Of a stretch of 64,000 nt of DNA, positions 53,445 through 62,073 are shown piece after piece. Numbering within the stretch: the stretch's first letter is position 1; every line of letters begins with the position of its first letter. The translations under genes and the position numbers were made by a program. This DNA is from Clostridiales bacterium mt11. GTDB lineage: Bacteria > Bacillota > Clostridia > Tissierellales > Tepidimicrobiaceae. Location: assembly GCA_001282665.1 (NCBI GenBank), contig LN874948.1, positions 690,213 through 754,212 on the forward strand. The letters are read 5' to 3'. A model generated the notes under the pieces. It was given only the letters and a program-made list of their open reading frames with translations, was not told the origin of the DNA and did no database searches.

Positions 53445-54158
53445 TTATATTTCTAATTCATCCTCATCTTCGTTTTCTTTAACTTGTTCTTGCTGTAACA
53501 CAAGACCATGTATACAATTATCATATATAAAACTATCTATTTTACTATAATCATTGGTATTATAAAATTCACTAAGTCGTACATTAAATTCCCTCATGTA
53601 TTTTTCTTGAATACTTAAAATTCCTTTTCCTTCAGTAATTAAAATTTTGTTAGCACATAATGTAGATGTCCTTTTATTTCCATCCCAAAATAGTTGACTT
53701 CTCATTCCCCATAAGAAATATTTTATAGCTCTTTCAGTAACATTTTCTATATCTAAAATCTTGTTTATACTATCTATAACATTTTCTTTATTTGGAATAG
53801 TAGGAACATAATCTACGCCCGATATAGATACATTTCCATTTCTTAAAACTCCCCATTCAAGACTTTCATTTCTTGCTACAAAATAATTAATTTTACATAT
53901 AAAATCAAGATTAAAAGGTTTTTCTATATTATCGATTAAGTATCTCCAAGCATCTCTTAAATTTAATATTACCTCCACATCGCTCATTTTTAAATTTGCT
54001 ACACTTATACCATCAAGAATTGTTTTAGTATCTAGAAAAGTTACATTACAACCTTCTAACCTAGCACTATTATATATGTTTTCAACAATTAACTTCTTAG
54101 CTAGAAAAATGTTCTGTTTTAAAGTTAAATTATACTTATCCTTAAACATCTCAATCAC
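53445..54158 (-). CDS. Fic-fold protein with a non-canonical active site
   Basis: The 237-residue protein has a Fic core, but the motif reads SQLFWDGNKRTS where catalytic Fic enzymes have HPFxxGNGR: the catalytic His is replaced by Gln and the second Gly by Lys. Near the N-terminus SARLEG (about 31-36) matches the inhibitory helix motif [ST]xxxE[GN]. Fic enzymes transfer AMP to target proteins. Lacking the His, this one is either inactive, altered in chemistry or an antitoxin-like partner. The frame is intact. I recall similar QxFWDGNKR forms in clostridia, so this may be a family trait. Confidence 0.8.
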   Translation of the reverse strand: MIEMFKDKYNLTLKQNIFLAKKLIVENIYNSARLEGCNVTFLDTKTILDGISVANLKMSDVEVILNLRDAWRYLIDNIEKPFNLDFICKINYFVARNESLEWGVLRNGNVSISGVDYVPTIPNKENVIDSINKILDIENVTERAIKYFLWGMRSQLFWDGNKRTSTLCANKILITEGKGILSIQEKYMREFNVRLSEFYNTNDYSKIDSFIYDNCIHGLVLQQEQVKENEDEDELEI

Positions 54159-54255
54159 ACCTTTTTAATAATATCCCATTACCATTCTTTTATATTTCTA
54201 TTTTAGCATTAAATGCCTATTATCACAATAACTATAGCTATCACATCTTATCTTT

Positions 54256-54487
54256 CTATACATTTTCATTGTAATTAAATGGGCTCATAGATTTATGTTT
54301 TACAATATAATCACTTAGAATTAAGCTCCATATATTACTATTAATATTGTCATTAAATAAATCCGAAAATTTAGTAGTATACAATTGTTCTTGATTAATA
54401 GCTACGCTTTTCCCTATATCAAATATTTCACCTTCTGGTAGAAGGATATATAGAACCAAGGGGACAGGAACCTTGGCTTTCTTGATC
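54256..54487 (-). other. Unassigned stretch with REP copy 2 and a chimeric frame
   Basis: An open frame continues from the end of the Fic remnant through the REP-like repeat into an unrecognised 60-residue sequence (EGEIFDIGKSVAINQEQLYT). It has no start of its own after the repeat. It is probably a leftover of another gene joined at the repeat. Confidence 0.35.
54454..54480. repeat. REP-like hairpin repeat, copy 2 (reverse orientation)
   Basis: ACCAAGGGGACAGGAACC followed by TTGGCTTT, the reverse complement of copy 1 with one arm end altered. It lies just past the Fic remnant stop. Confidence 0.85.
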
Positions 54488-55297
54488 TTAATTTTCCAAA
54501 TAGCCATCTGGTAAAACATATACTAAAGGATTACGTTTAATTCTTTTAACTAAACCTTTATTTTCTAATAATTTTAGTTTTCTTCTTACAGTTACATCAG
54601 AATATCCTAATAGATCTACTATATCCTTAACTATTATTCCATTTGCATCTAAACTAAAATAATGATCTTGAATTAAAATAAACATAATGTTTAATTCATC
54701 TTCTCTTTCTATACTAGTACTATTTTTTATTTTTTTATATCCCATATCCATAAGTTCTATCTTCTCGTTTAATCCTGTTAATAAATCTCTCTGTCCAATT
54801 ATAAGGGTATACAAAAATTCATCTACAAAGTAATTTAATTCACCTCGTGATATAATCTTATTTGTTATATCAAATATCTTTAAATAATTAGTTCTATTTA
54901 TATTGCATCCACGAGATAAAGATAAAGCAGTTATTTCTGAAAAATCTTTTCTCAAATATAAACTACTTATAAACCTACCTGTTCTTCCATTTCCATCATA
55001 AAATGGATGTATGTATTTAAAGTAATAATTTCCTATTGCGACTTTTAGTAAACTATTTAGTTCATTATCTTTATCATTCATAAATTCTATTAAATCTTCA
55101 ATTTTACCTATTATATTACTTTCTGGATACATGCCTCTGTGAACTTTTTTCCATTCTTATATACATAATTTATATCCTTCCTGAAAATTTCTCCATCGGG
55201 AAGCTCTTCACTTTGTATCTCTCCCCCTATGTGTTAGGATAGTTGTCATAAGTAGATAGTATTCCCTTGGTGGTAGGATATATTTCTTAATTCCCAT
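54488..55297 (-). pseudogene. Fic family protein, broken
   Basis: The C-terminal 214 residues (54488-55132) carry a complete catalytic motif IHPFYDGNGRTGRF and a winged helix (DIVDLLGYSDVTVRRKLKLL), the usual Fic-wHTH layout. Upstream the reading frame is lost. GEIQSEELPDGEIFRKDINY lies in another frame, displaced by one base in an A6 run near 55155, and a start-like MGIKKYILPPREYY at 55297 lies in yet another. The intervening N-terminal domain is shortened. The gene has been disabled by at least two events. Confidence 0.8.
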
Positions 55298-55346
55298 CTA
55301 TTTATTGTCTACTAATGCATAATGACATCTTTGTATTAAAATTATA

Positions 55347-55390
55347 AACAATAAAGCCCTCAAATTTATTAATTCAAAGGCTTTGTTGTT
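55347..55390. terminator. Hairpin between Fic remnant and PIN module
   Basis: AACAATAAAGCC / GGCTTTGTTGTT with a 20-nt loop. It probably ends the leftward PIN-partner transcript. Confidence 0.55.
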
Positions 55391-55478
55391 TACAATTTAC
55401 ATTACTTAATTATTTATATTTTTCTTAAATTTTTTATAAGGATGTGATAAGTCTAGGTTTACATAAACCACTAATTTA

Positions 55479-55699
55479 TTATCTATTTTCCCAGTGTTCT
55501 TTTGCATTATCAAACATTTCATCTAAAGACATATCATCAAATATTTCATCCTCTAGCTTCAAATAATCTTCTTTACTTATTCCTTCGGAATGGCGTATGA
55601 ATCGTAAAAATCCAGAGTATCTAGCTCTTTTATTAATGCTCTAGAACCCTTTTCTATTATTTCTTTATCTGTGAATTTACTTTTTTCATTCAATAACAT
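55479..55699 (-). pseudogene. Small acidic protein, probable partner of the PIN gene, frameshifted
   Basis: From ATG at 55699 the frame reads NEKSKFTDKEIIEKGSRALI and ends early at KELDTLDFYDSYAIPKE. The sequence resumes in a second frame as GFLRFIRHSEGISKEDYLKL then EDEIFDDMSLDEMFDNAKEH to a stop at 55479. One indel near 55605 explains both halves. The reconstructed product of about 73 residues is acidic and helical, with a ribosome binding site AAAGGAGATGG. Its place 28 bp after a PIN-domain gene suggests a toxin-antitoxin pair. Confidence 0.65.
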
Positions 55700-55726
55700 C
55701 AATATCCATCTCCTTTCTAAGAAAAT

Positions 55727-56161
55727 CTATAGGATTGTATAGTTTAATATTTTGATTATTTCTTTCAAATTATCTCTATTTTTTTCTACTGTCTTTATAA
55801 ATTTATCATTACATGTTATAAAATATTTGCAGCCCCCATATACAGCTGAGGAGAGGTATAATGCGTCTTTGCCTTTTGTATTTGATTTCATAACTATATC
55901 TTTGGCTATTAGTTTAATATTATCATTAGGCTGTATTACATCATTACACAAGGTAGAAATAGATATAATATTAAGTTTCCTCTCTATAAAAGAATTTCTA
56001 CTATTTTCATATTCCAAAATAAACGACCATACTAATTCATATTTTCCATTTTCGATTAATTCAAATAAAATATCTATTGCCATAGACTCAAATCTTATTC
56101 TCATCTGTGTTTAATCATCAAATACTCTATTGTATATATTCATATCAAAATATACTTTCAT
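55727..56161 (-). pseudogene. PIN-domain toxin-like gene with a premature stop
   Basis: From ATG at 56161 the frame encodes KVYFDMNIYNRVFDD with the first PIN acidic residue (YFDMNIYNR), then TAA at 56113-56111, then TQMRIRFESMAIDILFELIE onward in the same frame. The remainder keeps DALYLSSAVYGGCKYFITCNDKF, the distal PIN motif. PIN proteins are single-strand RNases. A translation restart at ATG 56104 would lack the first catalytic Asp, so toxin activity should be lost. Confidence 0.8.
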
Positions 56162-56269
56162 CTATATTCCCCACCTATCTATGTGCCACTCTTATATTTA
56201 TTTTATCATATCTAAAGAAAATCTGTCCTATCTAATATAACCTATCCATAATAAAAAAATCTTCATATA

Positions 56270-57907
56270 CTATAGTTTACTTAGTTCATCCATCATTGCA
56301 GGTCTGTTCCTATATTTGGATTTCCACTCACTTACAATTTCCGATACCTTTTCCTTACCTTCTGGGTATTTCTTCATTCTCCTTAACATAGATACCATCT
56401 CTCTATAGTGTCCCCTGCCAGAGGTATTCGTTGCCATAGACTTTACTGTATTTTCATATTTATCAAGAAGTTCCTTGGGATAAATATCTTTTAAAATTTC
56501 TTCATACTCTATTAACATATACAAGCCATTAGAATTTATAACTATCTTAATTAATCTATCATATAATTCCTCTAGCTCATATAGTTTATCAACTCCACTA
56601 TAAGGGGATAATTTAGTAAAAACTATTTCCCTCTTTTCCATCCATTCTTTATCTGTATAAATTGATTTTAACTCTTTATATAATTCTAAATCCCCTGCTT
56701 TATAATTTAAAACCAACAACCATAGTTCTTCTTCATACAACTTATCTTGCCCAGTTTTCTTATATAAGTTCTTTAAATTCAAACTATAATCAAGTACAAT
56801 TCCTGACCAATCTTTTTCCTTGTCTTTACCTTCTCTAAGTAATTTAATTGCCATATCATAGTCTTTTCTATCTATGCAAATATCAATATAATATTCTCTC
56901 ACTTCATTAATTTTCAAATTTTCCTTACAGTAATCTTCAATTATGTTTTGGCTTACCTCCATTTCCTCCATAATATTTATATGTCGTAGTAGCATTTCAC
57001 CAAGACCATAACTATTAGACCATGAATTTTCCTCTTTTTTATATTCTCTTATCTTATTATCTAGGAAAATAATTTTCTCTTCCATAAATTCATCTTCTTT
57101 AAAATCATAAAATATGATTTCTTCTATATAATCCTCCATGTAATCTATAACTGAACCATTCAAATGCCCAGTGAACCAATTGTATATCTTTCTTTTGAGT
57201 TCAATGCTACTATTATCTAATATTTCCTTCCATATTTCTAAACACCTGTTGGCTACCTGTCCAGTTCCTCCATCTGAATCATCCATATCTTGGTTCCCTA
57301 CTTTAATAAATATATAATTAGTAAGTTCAAAAGCTTCCTTTAATTGATTATTATCTATCATTGCTTGTATATCATTATCTAGAAGTTCTTCAATTTCTGA
57401 TATAAAATCCCAAGCATTTTTATAGTCAACAAAGTCATGATATCCTGCATATCTTCTAAAAATACTATTTATTTGGTTTTTATAACGCTTCATATCTGCC
57501 AGAGAGATGTCGCAATGTAAGTTACTTTTGAATCTATTTAATAATTTTTCATCATTTTTTAAAATATCAACTAGAAAATCTTCAACTAGAACAGGAGCTG
57601 CTTCTTTTACTAATTTAGCAATGCTTATTTCTATATCTTCTATTTTTAAGACTCTTTCTTTATCCTCCAGATAAAATAATACTGCAGCCATATGCTTGCA
57701 ATTATTTCCATCATCTGCATATGGACAGGTACAACTTAAATCTATTATTTCATCATCCTCTTTTACAATCTCAACTTTATATTCTTCAGTTCCATATACC
57801 GTAGCCTTTATTATATTTCCCTTAGAATATACATTTTCAACAAGGTTACTAATGAAATAATCTAATCCTCTTCCCAATATATGATCTTGAAATAAATATT
57901 TCCACAT
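56270..57907 (-). CDS. SWIM zinc finger protein
   Basis: The 545-residue protein has an N-terminal SWIM motif, LSCTCPYADDGNNCKHMAAV (CxC...CxH, about 58-77), which binds zinc and usually nucleic acid or protein. The rest is long, helical and acidic with TPR-like repeats (ICIDRKDYDMAIKLLREGKD). Bacterial stand-alone SWIM proteins of this size are common, but their role is unknown. The frame is intact despite lying among broken genes. Confidence 0.85.
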   Translation of the reverse strand: MWKYLFQDHILGRGLDYFISNLVENVYSKGNIIKATVYGTEEYKVEIVKEDDEIIDLSCTCPYADDGNNCKHMAAVLFYLEDKERVLKIEDIEISIAKLVKEAAPVLVEDFLVDILKNDEKLLNRFKSNLHCDISLADMKRYKNQINSIFRRYAGYHDFVDYKNAWDFISEIEELLDNDIQAMIDNNQLKEAFELTNYIFIKVGNQDMDDSDGGTGQVANRCLEIWKEILDNSSIELKRKIYNWFTGHLNGSVIDYMEDYIEEIIFYDFKEDEFMEEKIIFLDNKIREYKKEENSWSNSYGLGEMLLRHINIMEEMEVSQNIIEDYCKENLKINEVREYYIDICIDRKDYDMAIKLLREGKDKEKDWSGIVLDYSLNLKNLYKKTGQDKLYEEELWLLVLNYKAGDLELYKELKSIYTDKEWMEKREIVFTKLSPYSGVDKLYELEELYDRLIKIVINSNGLYMLIEYEEILKDIYPKELLDKYENTVKSMATNTSGRGHYREMVSMLRRMKKYPEGKEKVSEIVSEWKSKYRNRPAMMDELSKL

Positions 57908-58037
57908 TATTTTAGCTCCTTTATACCAAGGTATATTTACTTTTTAAATAATACTAGTGCATTCTATGATAGTATAACTACATTATAAATGCTATTATTA
58001 TTAAAAACTTTTTTTAAAAAGTCAACTTTAATTAATC

Positions 58038-58466
58038 TTAAAATAACCCTGCACCATATCTATTGATTAAGGCAAAGTTAATTATCTCTTTAAATATATA
58101 ATCATCTATTAATTCTCCATCTGCTAGTTCATTGATCATTATAAATTCCTTTCCAGTTGATAGGGTCTTGGCAGTTTGGTATAGGGCATAGCCACCAGTA
58201 TCTATATCTCGAAGACAAATTTCTTTTAAATCTAATCCATCCAACTTTATTAAATGTTTTGAAAGCTTCCATAAGCTTTCATCAGCAGTAAGTAAAAATA
58301 GGATAGCAATAAATCTTGATGGTATATCATCTGTCTCCCATTCTTGACCTTGCAGGAACTTATAGAATCTTTCTTTGTGTTTATGATTTAAAAATACCTC
58401 ACCTTTAAAATTTTTACTTAGTTCCTTTAATCTTTCTCTTAAATGGTTACTTTTTATCCTACCAAA
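58038..58466 (-). pseudogene. Unassigned small protein, open frame lacking a start codon
   Basis: The frame is open for 142 codons directly after an in-frame TGA (58469-58467) and reads GEVFLNHKHKERFYKFLQGQ, later TGGYALYQTAKTLSTGKEF and ELIDDYIFKEIINFALINRY. It has no ATG; the only weak start is TTG at 58244. It resembles small clostridial proteins of the 'H..RF' type (DUF6075/DUF2538-like in my memory, uncertain). Either the true start was lost or it was once fused to the frame upstream. Confidence 0.5.
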
Positions 58467-58715
58467 TCAATCCATTACCAAATCCTTGTATCTTTTCTTA
58501 TCCACATTACCTTTGAAATTTGAACCATTGTATCCACAGTTGCAACATCTATCATCAATATTAATCATACTCAGTTTACAATCTTCATCACCCCCTCTGC
58601 AATTAAAATAATTATTGATTACTATACCACTTCGTCTTGGTTGGAAATTTGGGACCATGACCATTAGTTGTTCCATTCCTTCCAAGGATGTTCCATACAT
58701 AAATAATTTTGACAT
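58467..58715 (-). CDS. Cysteine-rich hypothetical protein
   Basis: The 82-residue product opens MSKLFMYGTSLEGMEQLMVM and contains CRGGDEDCKL and DDRCCNCGYNG, so five Cys that could bind metal. I do not recognise it. ATG at 58715 follows AAAGGATTGAG; a longer frame would start inside a perfect 16-bp hairpin and is less likely. Its TGA stop is followed in frame by a further 142 open codons. Confidence 0.55.
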   Translation of the reverse strand: MSKLFMYGTSLEGMEQLMVMVPNFQPRRSGIVINNYFNCRGGDEDCKLSMINIDDRCCNCGYNGSNFKGNVDKKRYKDLVMD

Positions 58716-58752
58716 TGTTCTCAATCCTTTCTTTTCTGTTTTTAAGCATAAA

Positions 58753-58802
58753 AAAATGGCGAAGTTTACTTGATCTTTTTTCGACCTAAACTTCGCCATT
58801 TT
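58753..58802. terminator. Strong bidirectional hairpin between divergent genes
   Basis: Sixteen-bp perfect arms (AAAATGGCGAAGTTTA) with an 18-nt loop and T runs on both strands. It sits upstream of both neighbouring genes, where a terminator is not expected. Confidence 0.7.
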
Positions 58803-58992
58803 TATTTTATTATTTAGTTGTAGTTTATATAAATATTATTTACATTATTTCTTAATTGTTAGATGAATATACTAACAGTGCTTGACATCAATAATAAATA
58901 TAATTTATGTAAAATGTAGACCTTTTCTATCATTTCTTTTGAACCTTACTAATAGAATATAGGGACACAGAAATGAAAGGAGTGTTATATTT

Positions 58993-59154
58993 ATGATCAA
59001 GAGATTTCATGCAGTAAATAAACTTGCTTATTTAGGATTATTGGGATTTTTGAGTGTACCTCTAGCATTATATACAAAAGATCCCAAGTGGTTTGGATTA
59101 ACAGGTTTCTTTGGACTTTTAGGCTATTTCAGACAAACAGCAACCAAAGAATAA
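58993..59154 (+). CDS. Small membrane protein (DUF3796-like)
   Basis: The 53-residue protein opens MIKRFHAVNKLAYLGLLGFL and has two hydrophobic segments (LAYLGLLGFLSVPLALY and WFGLTGFFGLLGYF). It is similar to the small DUF3796 membrane proteins I recall from clostridia; that name is tentative. AAAGGAGTGTTATATTT precedes ATG, and a hairpin follows the stop. These make it a convincing short gene. Confidence 0.65.
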   Translation: MIKRFHAVNKLAYLGLLGFLSVPLALYTKDPKWFGLTGFFGLLGYFRQTATKE

Positions 59155-59169
59155 ATACATCTTTGGTTG
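59141..59169 (+). terminator. Hairpin terminator after the small membrane protein gene
   Basis: CAACCAAAGA / TCTTTGGTTG with a 9-nt loop, overlapping the stop codon. The T run is weak. Confidence 0.65.
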
Positions 59170-59195
59170 TTACATATTATAAAAAAATGTGCATA

Positions 59196-59765
59196 CTAAC
59201 TTGTTTTTCTAAATATATAAGTGACAAAAAATCCTCTTTCATCTTTATCTTCAATATACTTTATAAGTTCGAATGATTTTTTTATATCGTTAAAATCAGC
59301 TGGTTGTATTAAATCCTCTTCCCTGATTTTAGAATCAATACTGTGCATATGTCCAAATCCACAAATAAAGAGAACCCCATTATCTGATATATGATTTTCA
59401 ATACGTGTGAATTGCTCCTTATTTAATCTATAATGATTAATTAAAATATTATCGAATACTCCAATATCATTTAAGGCGTTTGGATTATTTAAATCAATTT
59501 GTATTGTATTTACATCATAGTTATATTTTTTAGAAAACATCTTTAAACGCTCAAGCCCTCTGCTACTAAAATCTATCCCTGTCACTTTAAAACCCTTTTC
59601 AAGTAAAAATAATGTATTCCTACCGTCTCCACATGCTATATCAAGAATAGTACCTCTTTTAAAGTATCCAATGCCACCAACTAATGACTTTTCTGGATTT
59701 AATAGATTATCATCTCTTTTAGCAAACTTTTCATCCCAATATTCCTTATTCCCCATATATTCCAT
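59196..59765 (-). CDS. Class I SAM-dependent methyltransferase
   Basis: The 189-residue protein has motif I ILDIACGDGRNTLFLLEKG, motif II VTGIDFSSRGLERLK and a DNILINHY post-motif, typical of small class I methyltransferases. WDEKFA near the start resembles the TehB/thiopurine group. Substrate is unknown. ATG at 59765 is chosen because AGGAGAG precedes it; the longer frame lacks a ribosome binding site. The frame is intact. Confidence 0.82.
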   Translation of the reverse strand: MEYMGNKEYWDEKFAKRDDNLLNPEKSLVGGIGYFKRGTILDIACGDGRNTLFLLEKGFKVTGIDFSSRGLERLKMFSKKYNYDVNTIQIDLNNPNALNDIGVFDNILINHYRLNKEQFTRIENHISDNGVLFICGFGHMHSIDSKIREEDLIQPADFNDIKKSFELIKYIEDKDERGFFVTYIFRKTS

Positions 59766-59862
59766 ATTCAACTCTCCTATCATAATATCAACTAAATTTA
59801 ACCACTTCCTCCTCAAACATCTCCAATTATCCAATGTCATCTGTCAAAGGTCATATTTTTAA

Positions 59863-59900
59863 GGGTCAAAAAACGGTGTTTTACTACCGATTTTCGACCC
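59863..59900. repeat. Hairpin of unknown role
   Basis: Nested GGGTC / GACCC and CGGT / ACCG arms with a T-rich loop, upstream of the methyltransferase gene. No further gene is seen until the broken transposase. Confidence 0.4.
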
Positions 59901-60020
59901 AAGCCTTACCCTTAAACCACTACATGTTGTGGTCAAACCCTATCACTTCCCCTCCGAACCACAATACGTCATCAGAATTATACTCTCCACGTGTCCTATT
60001 CTCGGGAACATGTCGATTCT

Positions 60021-60056
60021 GAGCCAAGGGGACAGTGAGACAAGAGGACAGAAACC
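60021..60056. repeat. Composite REP-like repeat downstream of the transposase remnant
   Basis: GAGCCAAGGGGACAGTGAGAC followed by AAGAGGACAGAAACC shares the CAAGGGGACAG and GGACAG-AACC words of the four hairpin repeats. It lies 8 bp from the transposase stop. Confidence 0.65.
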
Positions 60057-60063
60057 TTCACTC

Positions 60064-60423
60064 TTATGCTTTTGTAATCATTGTTCTAGATAAACCAGTT
60101 ATCCTTGATAATCGTCTAATAGATATCCCTTTAATACTTTTTAACTCTTTTAATATCAGGTTTCTTTTTCAATTCTTGAAACAAATACCCAACTCTTTCA
60201 TATTTTTTATTATACCAATATACGTAGCTAGAACTAATTCTTTTTACTATTGTAGATACATCGTCTACTCTTTCTTGAATTAATAAATGTGCATGATTAT
60301 CCATCAAACAATACCCAAAACCCTAAACTTTTCTGATTCTCTATACTTGATTACTATAGAAATAAATTTACTTTTATCATTCCCACTTTTAAATATCGAC
60401 TGCCCTTTTATTCCCCTTAACAT
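60064..60423 (-). pseudogene. REP-associated tyrosine transposase (Y1/IS200-like), broken
   Basis: From ATG at 60423 the frame reads MLRGIKGQSIFKSGNDKSKF then VIKYRESEKFRVLG. A shift leads to YCLMDNHAHLLIQERVDDVS, which holds the HxH (HAH) metal motif of Y1 transposases. SSSYVYWYNKKYERVGYLFQ follows. A large part is then missing before the C-terminal helix-turn-helix KGISIRRLSRITGLSRTMIT. At least two frameshifts and a deletion that removes the region expected to carry the catalytic Tyr disable it. It is flanked by REP-like repeats on both sides, the arrangement of a REP/RAYT unit. Confidence 0.85.
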
Positions 60424-60480
60424 AAGGGTCACCCCTATCTAATAATTTGATGTATCCTATTATTAGTAAATGGCATTTTT

Positions 60481-60512
60481 AAAAGCCAAGGTTCCTGTCC
60501 CCTTGGCTTTTT
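60481..60512. repeat. REP-like hairpin repeat, copy 3
   Basis: AAAAGCCAAGG / CCTTGGCTTTT around TTCCTGTCC; nearly identical to copy 1 over about 30 bp. It lies upstream of the transposase remnant. Confidence 0.88.
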
Positions 60513-60538
60513 ACATCTTAAATTTCATCTTATATTAA

Positions 60539-60564
60539 AAGGCCCCTAAATTTTAGAGGCCTTA
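60539..60564. terminator. Terminator-like hairpin
   Basis: AAGGCCCCTAAA / TTTAGAGGCCTT. The remaining DNA between the repeat and the MazF-like gene (60565-60712) shows no gene. Confidence 0.55.
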
Positions 60565-60712
60565 TTTAATCATTATAGAGGCACTTCACAGCCTCGGCCC
60601 ATATAGGGCATTGTATTTGTTGATGCAGTTATGCATCAAGACTCTTATTTCTAGAGCATTGTTTTTTTATTTACTTAGATTATATACTATATACTATTCA
60701 ATTACAAGAATT

Positions 60713-61432
60713 TTATTCACTCTTTCTAAAATAAAGTTTTTTAAACTTTTTTTCGATATCATTAAGTTTATCATCATCTAATATAAATGTACTATATCTA
60801 TCTCGAGTATGTTTAGGGTTATATATCCTAATTTTGCTCATAGCACAGGTTTGAGCAATCTAGGCAACACTTCCCTTATTCAGAGATATTAATTCATTTT
60901 TAAACTTTTTTAACTGCCTTACCTTTTTTGAACAGTCTTTCTTATCCTCTTTTAACTTAGATATCTTATTTTCTAAATCTGATATTCTTTTTTCGATATA
61001 AGCAATTTCATCTTTAAAAATTCCATATCCAAGAAAAACCTCATAATCTTCATTTATGTCATTATGACTTTTCCCATCTGGTAAAGACTCTATTGGAACT
61101 ACCATCAATACCTTATTACTTTTATGATTTTTGTTATCAAGTACTAAAGCATAGTGTAGTCCCCCCTGTTCGCTTCCAACCTTAAACCCAAAATTAGCTC
61201 TCACAATACTTCCTCTTTTGTATCTCATTAAAGACATATAATCAAAATCATTTTCATTTTTTAAATAGTCTGCCCCCCATTGATTTAGCCAAAACAGAAG
61301 CTTTGTAGCCTTGTCCATATTCATATTGTTTAAAAGAGTATCTTTTAACTGAGCTAAAACTTTATCAATATTGCCCTCTAGATCTTTTTTATCTTCAATT
61401 TTATCTAAATATACACCTACTATTTTCCCCAC
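60713..61432 (-). pseudogene. MazF/PemK-like toxin interrupted by an amber codon
   Basis: From GTG at 61432 (after AAAGGGGTG) the frame has a helical N-terminus (about 1-65), a MazF-like barrel (YKRGSIVRANFGFKVGSEQG, GLHYALVLDN, KVLMVVPIES; about 70-125), a coiled-coil insertion (ISDLENKISKLKEDKKDC) and NKGSVA. TAG at 60862-60860 comes next, and the same frame then continues IAQTCAMSKIRIYNPKHTRD to a stop at 60713. MazF toxins cleave RNA; the C-terminal beta strands and helix are needed for the fold. CAG to TAG would restore about 239 residues. Confidence 0.75.
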
Positions 61433-62073
61433 ATATTACACCCCTTTCATACAAAATTCACTCATATTTTACATTTTAACATAACCTTGAAAAAATAGAA
61501 GACTTGCTTTAAGAAACCTCCTAATTACCTCTAGACATCATCGATAGATACTTTTTCTTCTCCAAGCTTTTCATTTAGTAGTTTCTAGTAATATAAAATA
61601 TCTATAGAATCAATTTCATTTAAATTTCATCCATTTTAAAAGTCAAAGGGAAAAAGCCAAATTTCCTGTCCCCTTGGCTTTTATCAACGTTTTGATTCCC
61701 CATTTTGGAACTTTTACCAACTCATTTAATCCTACTCCTCTTTTTTCTATCATACTGCTACTTATTGCTGTCATTATTTTATTATGTAGTGTTTCTTCTT
61801 TAATGGTAGGTAAATTCTTACAATTTTCTTTTGTTACTTGCTTAAGCCAAACTTACCAACTCACCACTATTGATTAGAAAACCAAGTTGATATGTTACCA
61901 CAAACACAAAAGCCATCGAATGTCATCTACGCATACAATGGCTTAAACTATTGATATTACCATATTCTATTGTCTTTTTAACTTCACGCCTTGAGGTGAC
62001 AATAAAGATGTCATAGCCCTCTGGTATCCCCTTAGCGTCAGGATGTTTATTTAAACTGATGCTTATTGAACTG
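61433..62073. other. Intergenic region with gene fragments
   Basis: There is no intact gene. Minus-strand open stretches include one at about 61630-61850 (VTKENCKNLPTIKEETLHNK), whose C-x-N-x-PTIKEE pattern faintly recalls the zinc-ribbon end of large serine recombinases and which ends inside REP copy 4. Another is at 61923-62076 (HPDAKGIPEGYDIFIVTSRR) with no start codon, directly after the alkyltransferase-like gene. A hairpin AAGCCAT / ATGGCTT lies at about 61910-61946. Confidence 0.35.
61651..61682. repeat. REP-like hairpin repeat, copy 4
   Basis: AAAAAGCCAAATTTCCTG then TCCCCTTGGCTTTT. It differs from copy 3 only at the GG to AT position in the left arm. Confidence 0.85.

Noticed and set aside
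54256..54519. 87-residue protein across REP copy 2
   Set aside because: Its start lies in the Fic remnant's last codons and the frame passes through the repeat; probably a chance fusion.
58467..58469. Selenocysteine at the in-frame TGA
   Set aside because: No redox motif around the codon, no SECIS-like hairpin seen, and the flanking residues (VMD, FGR) do not suit a selenoprotein.
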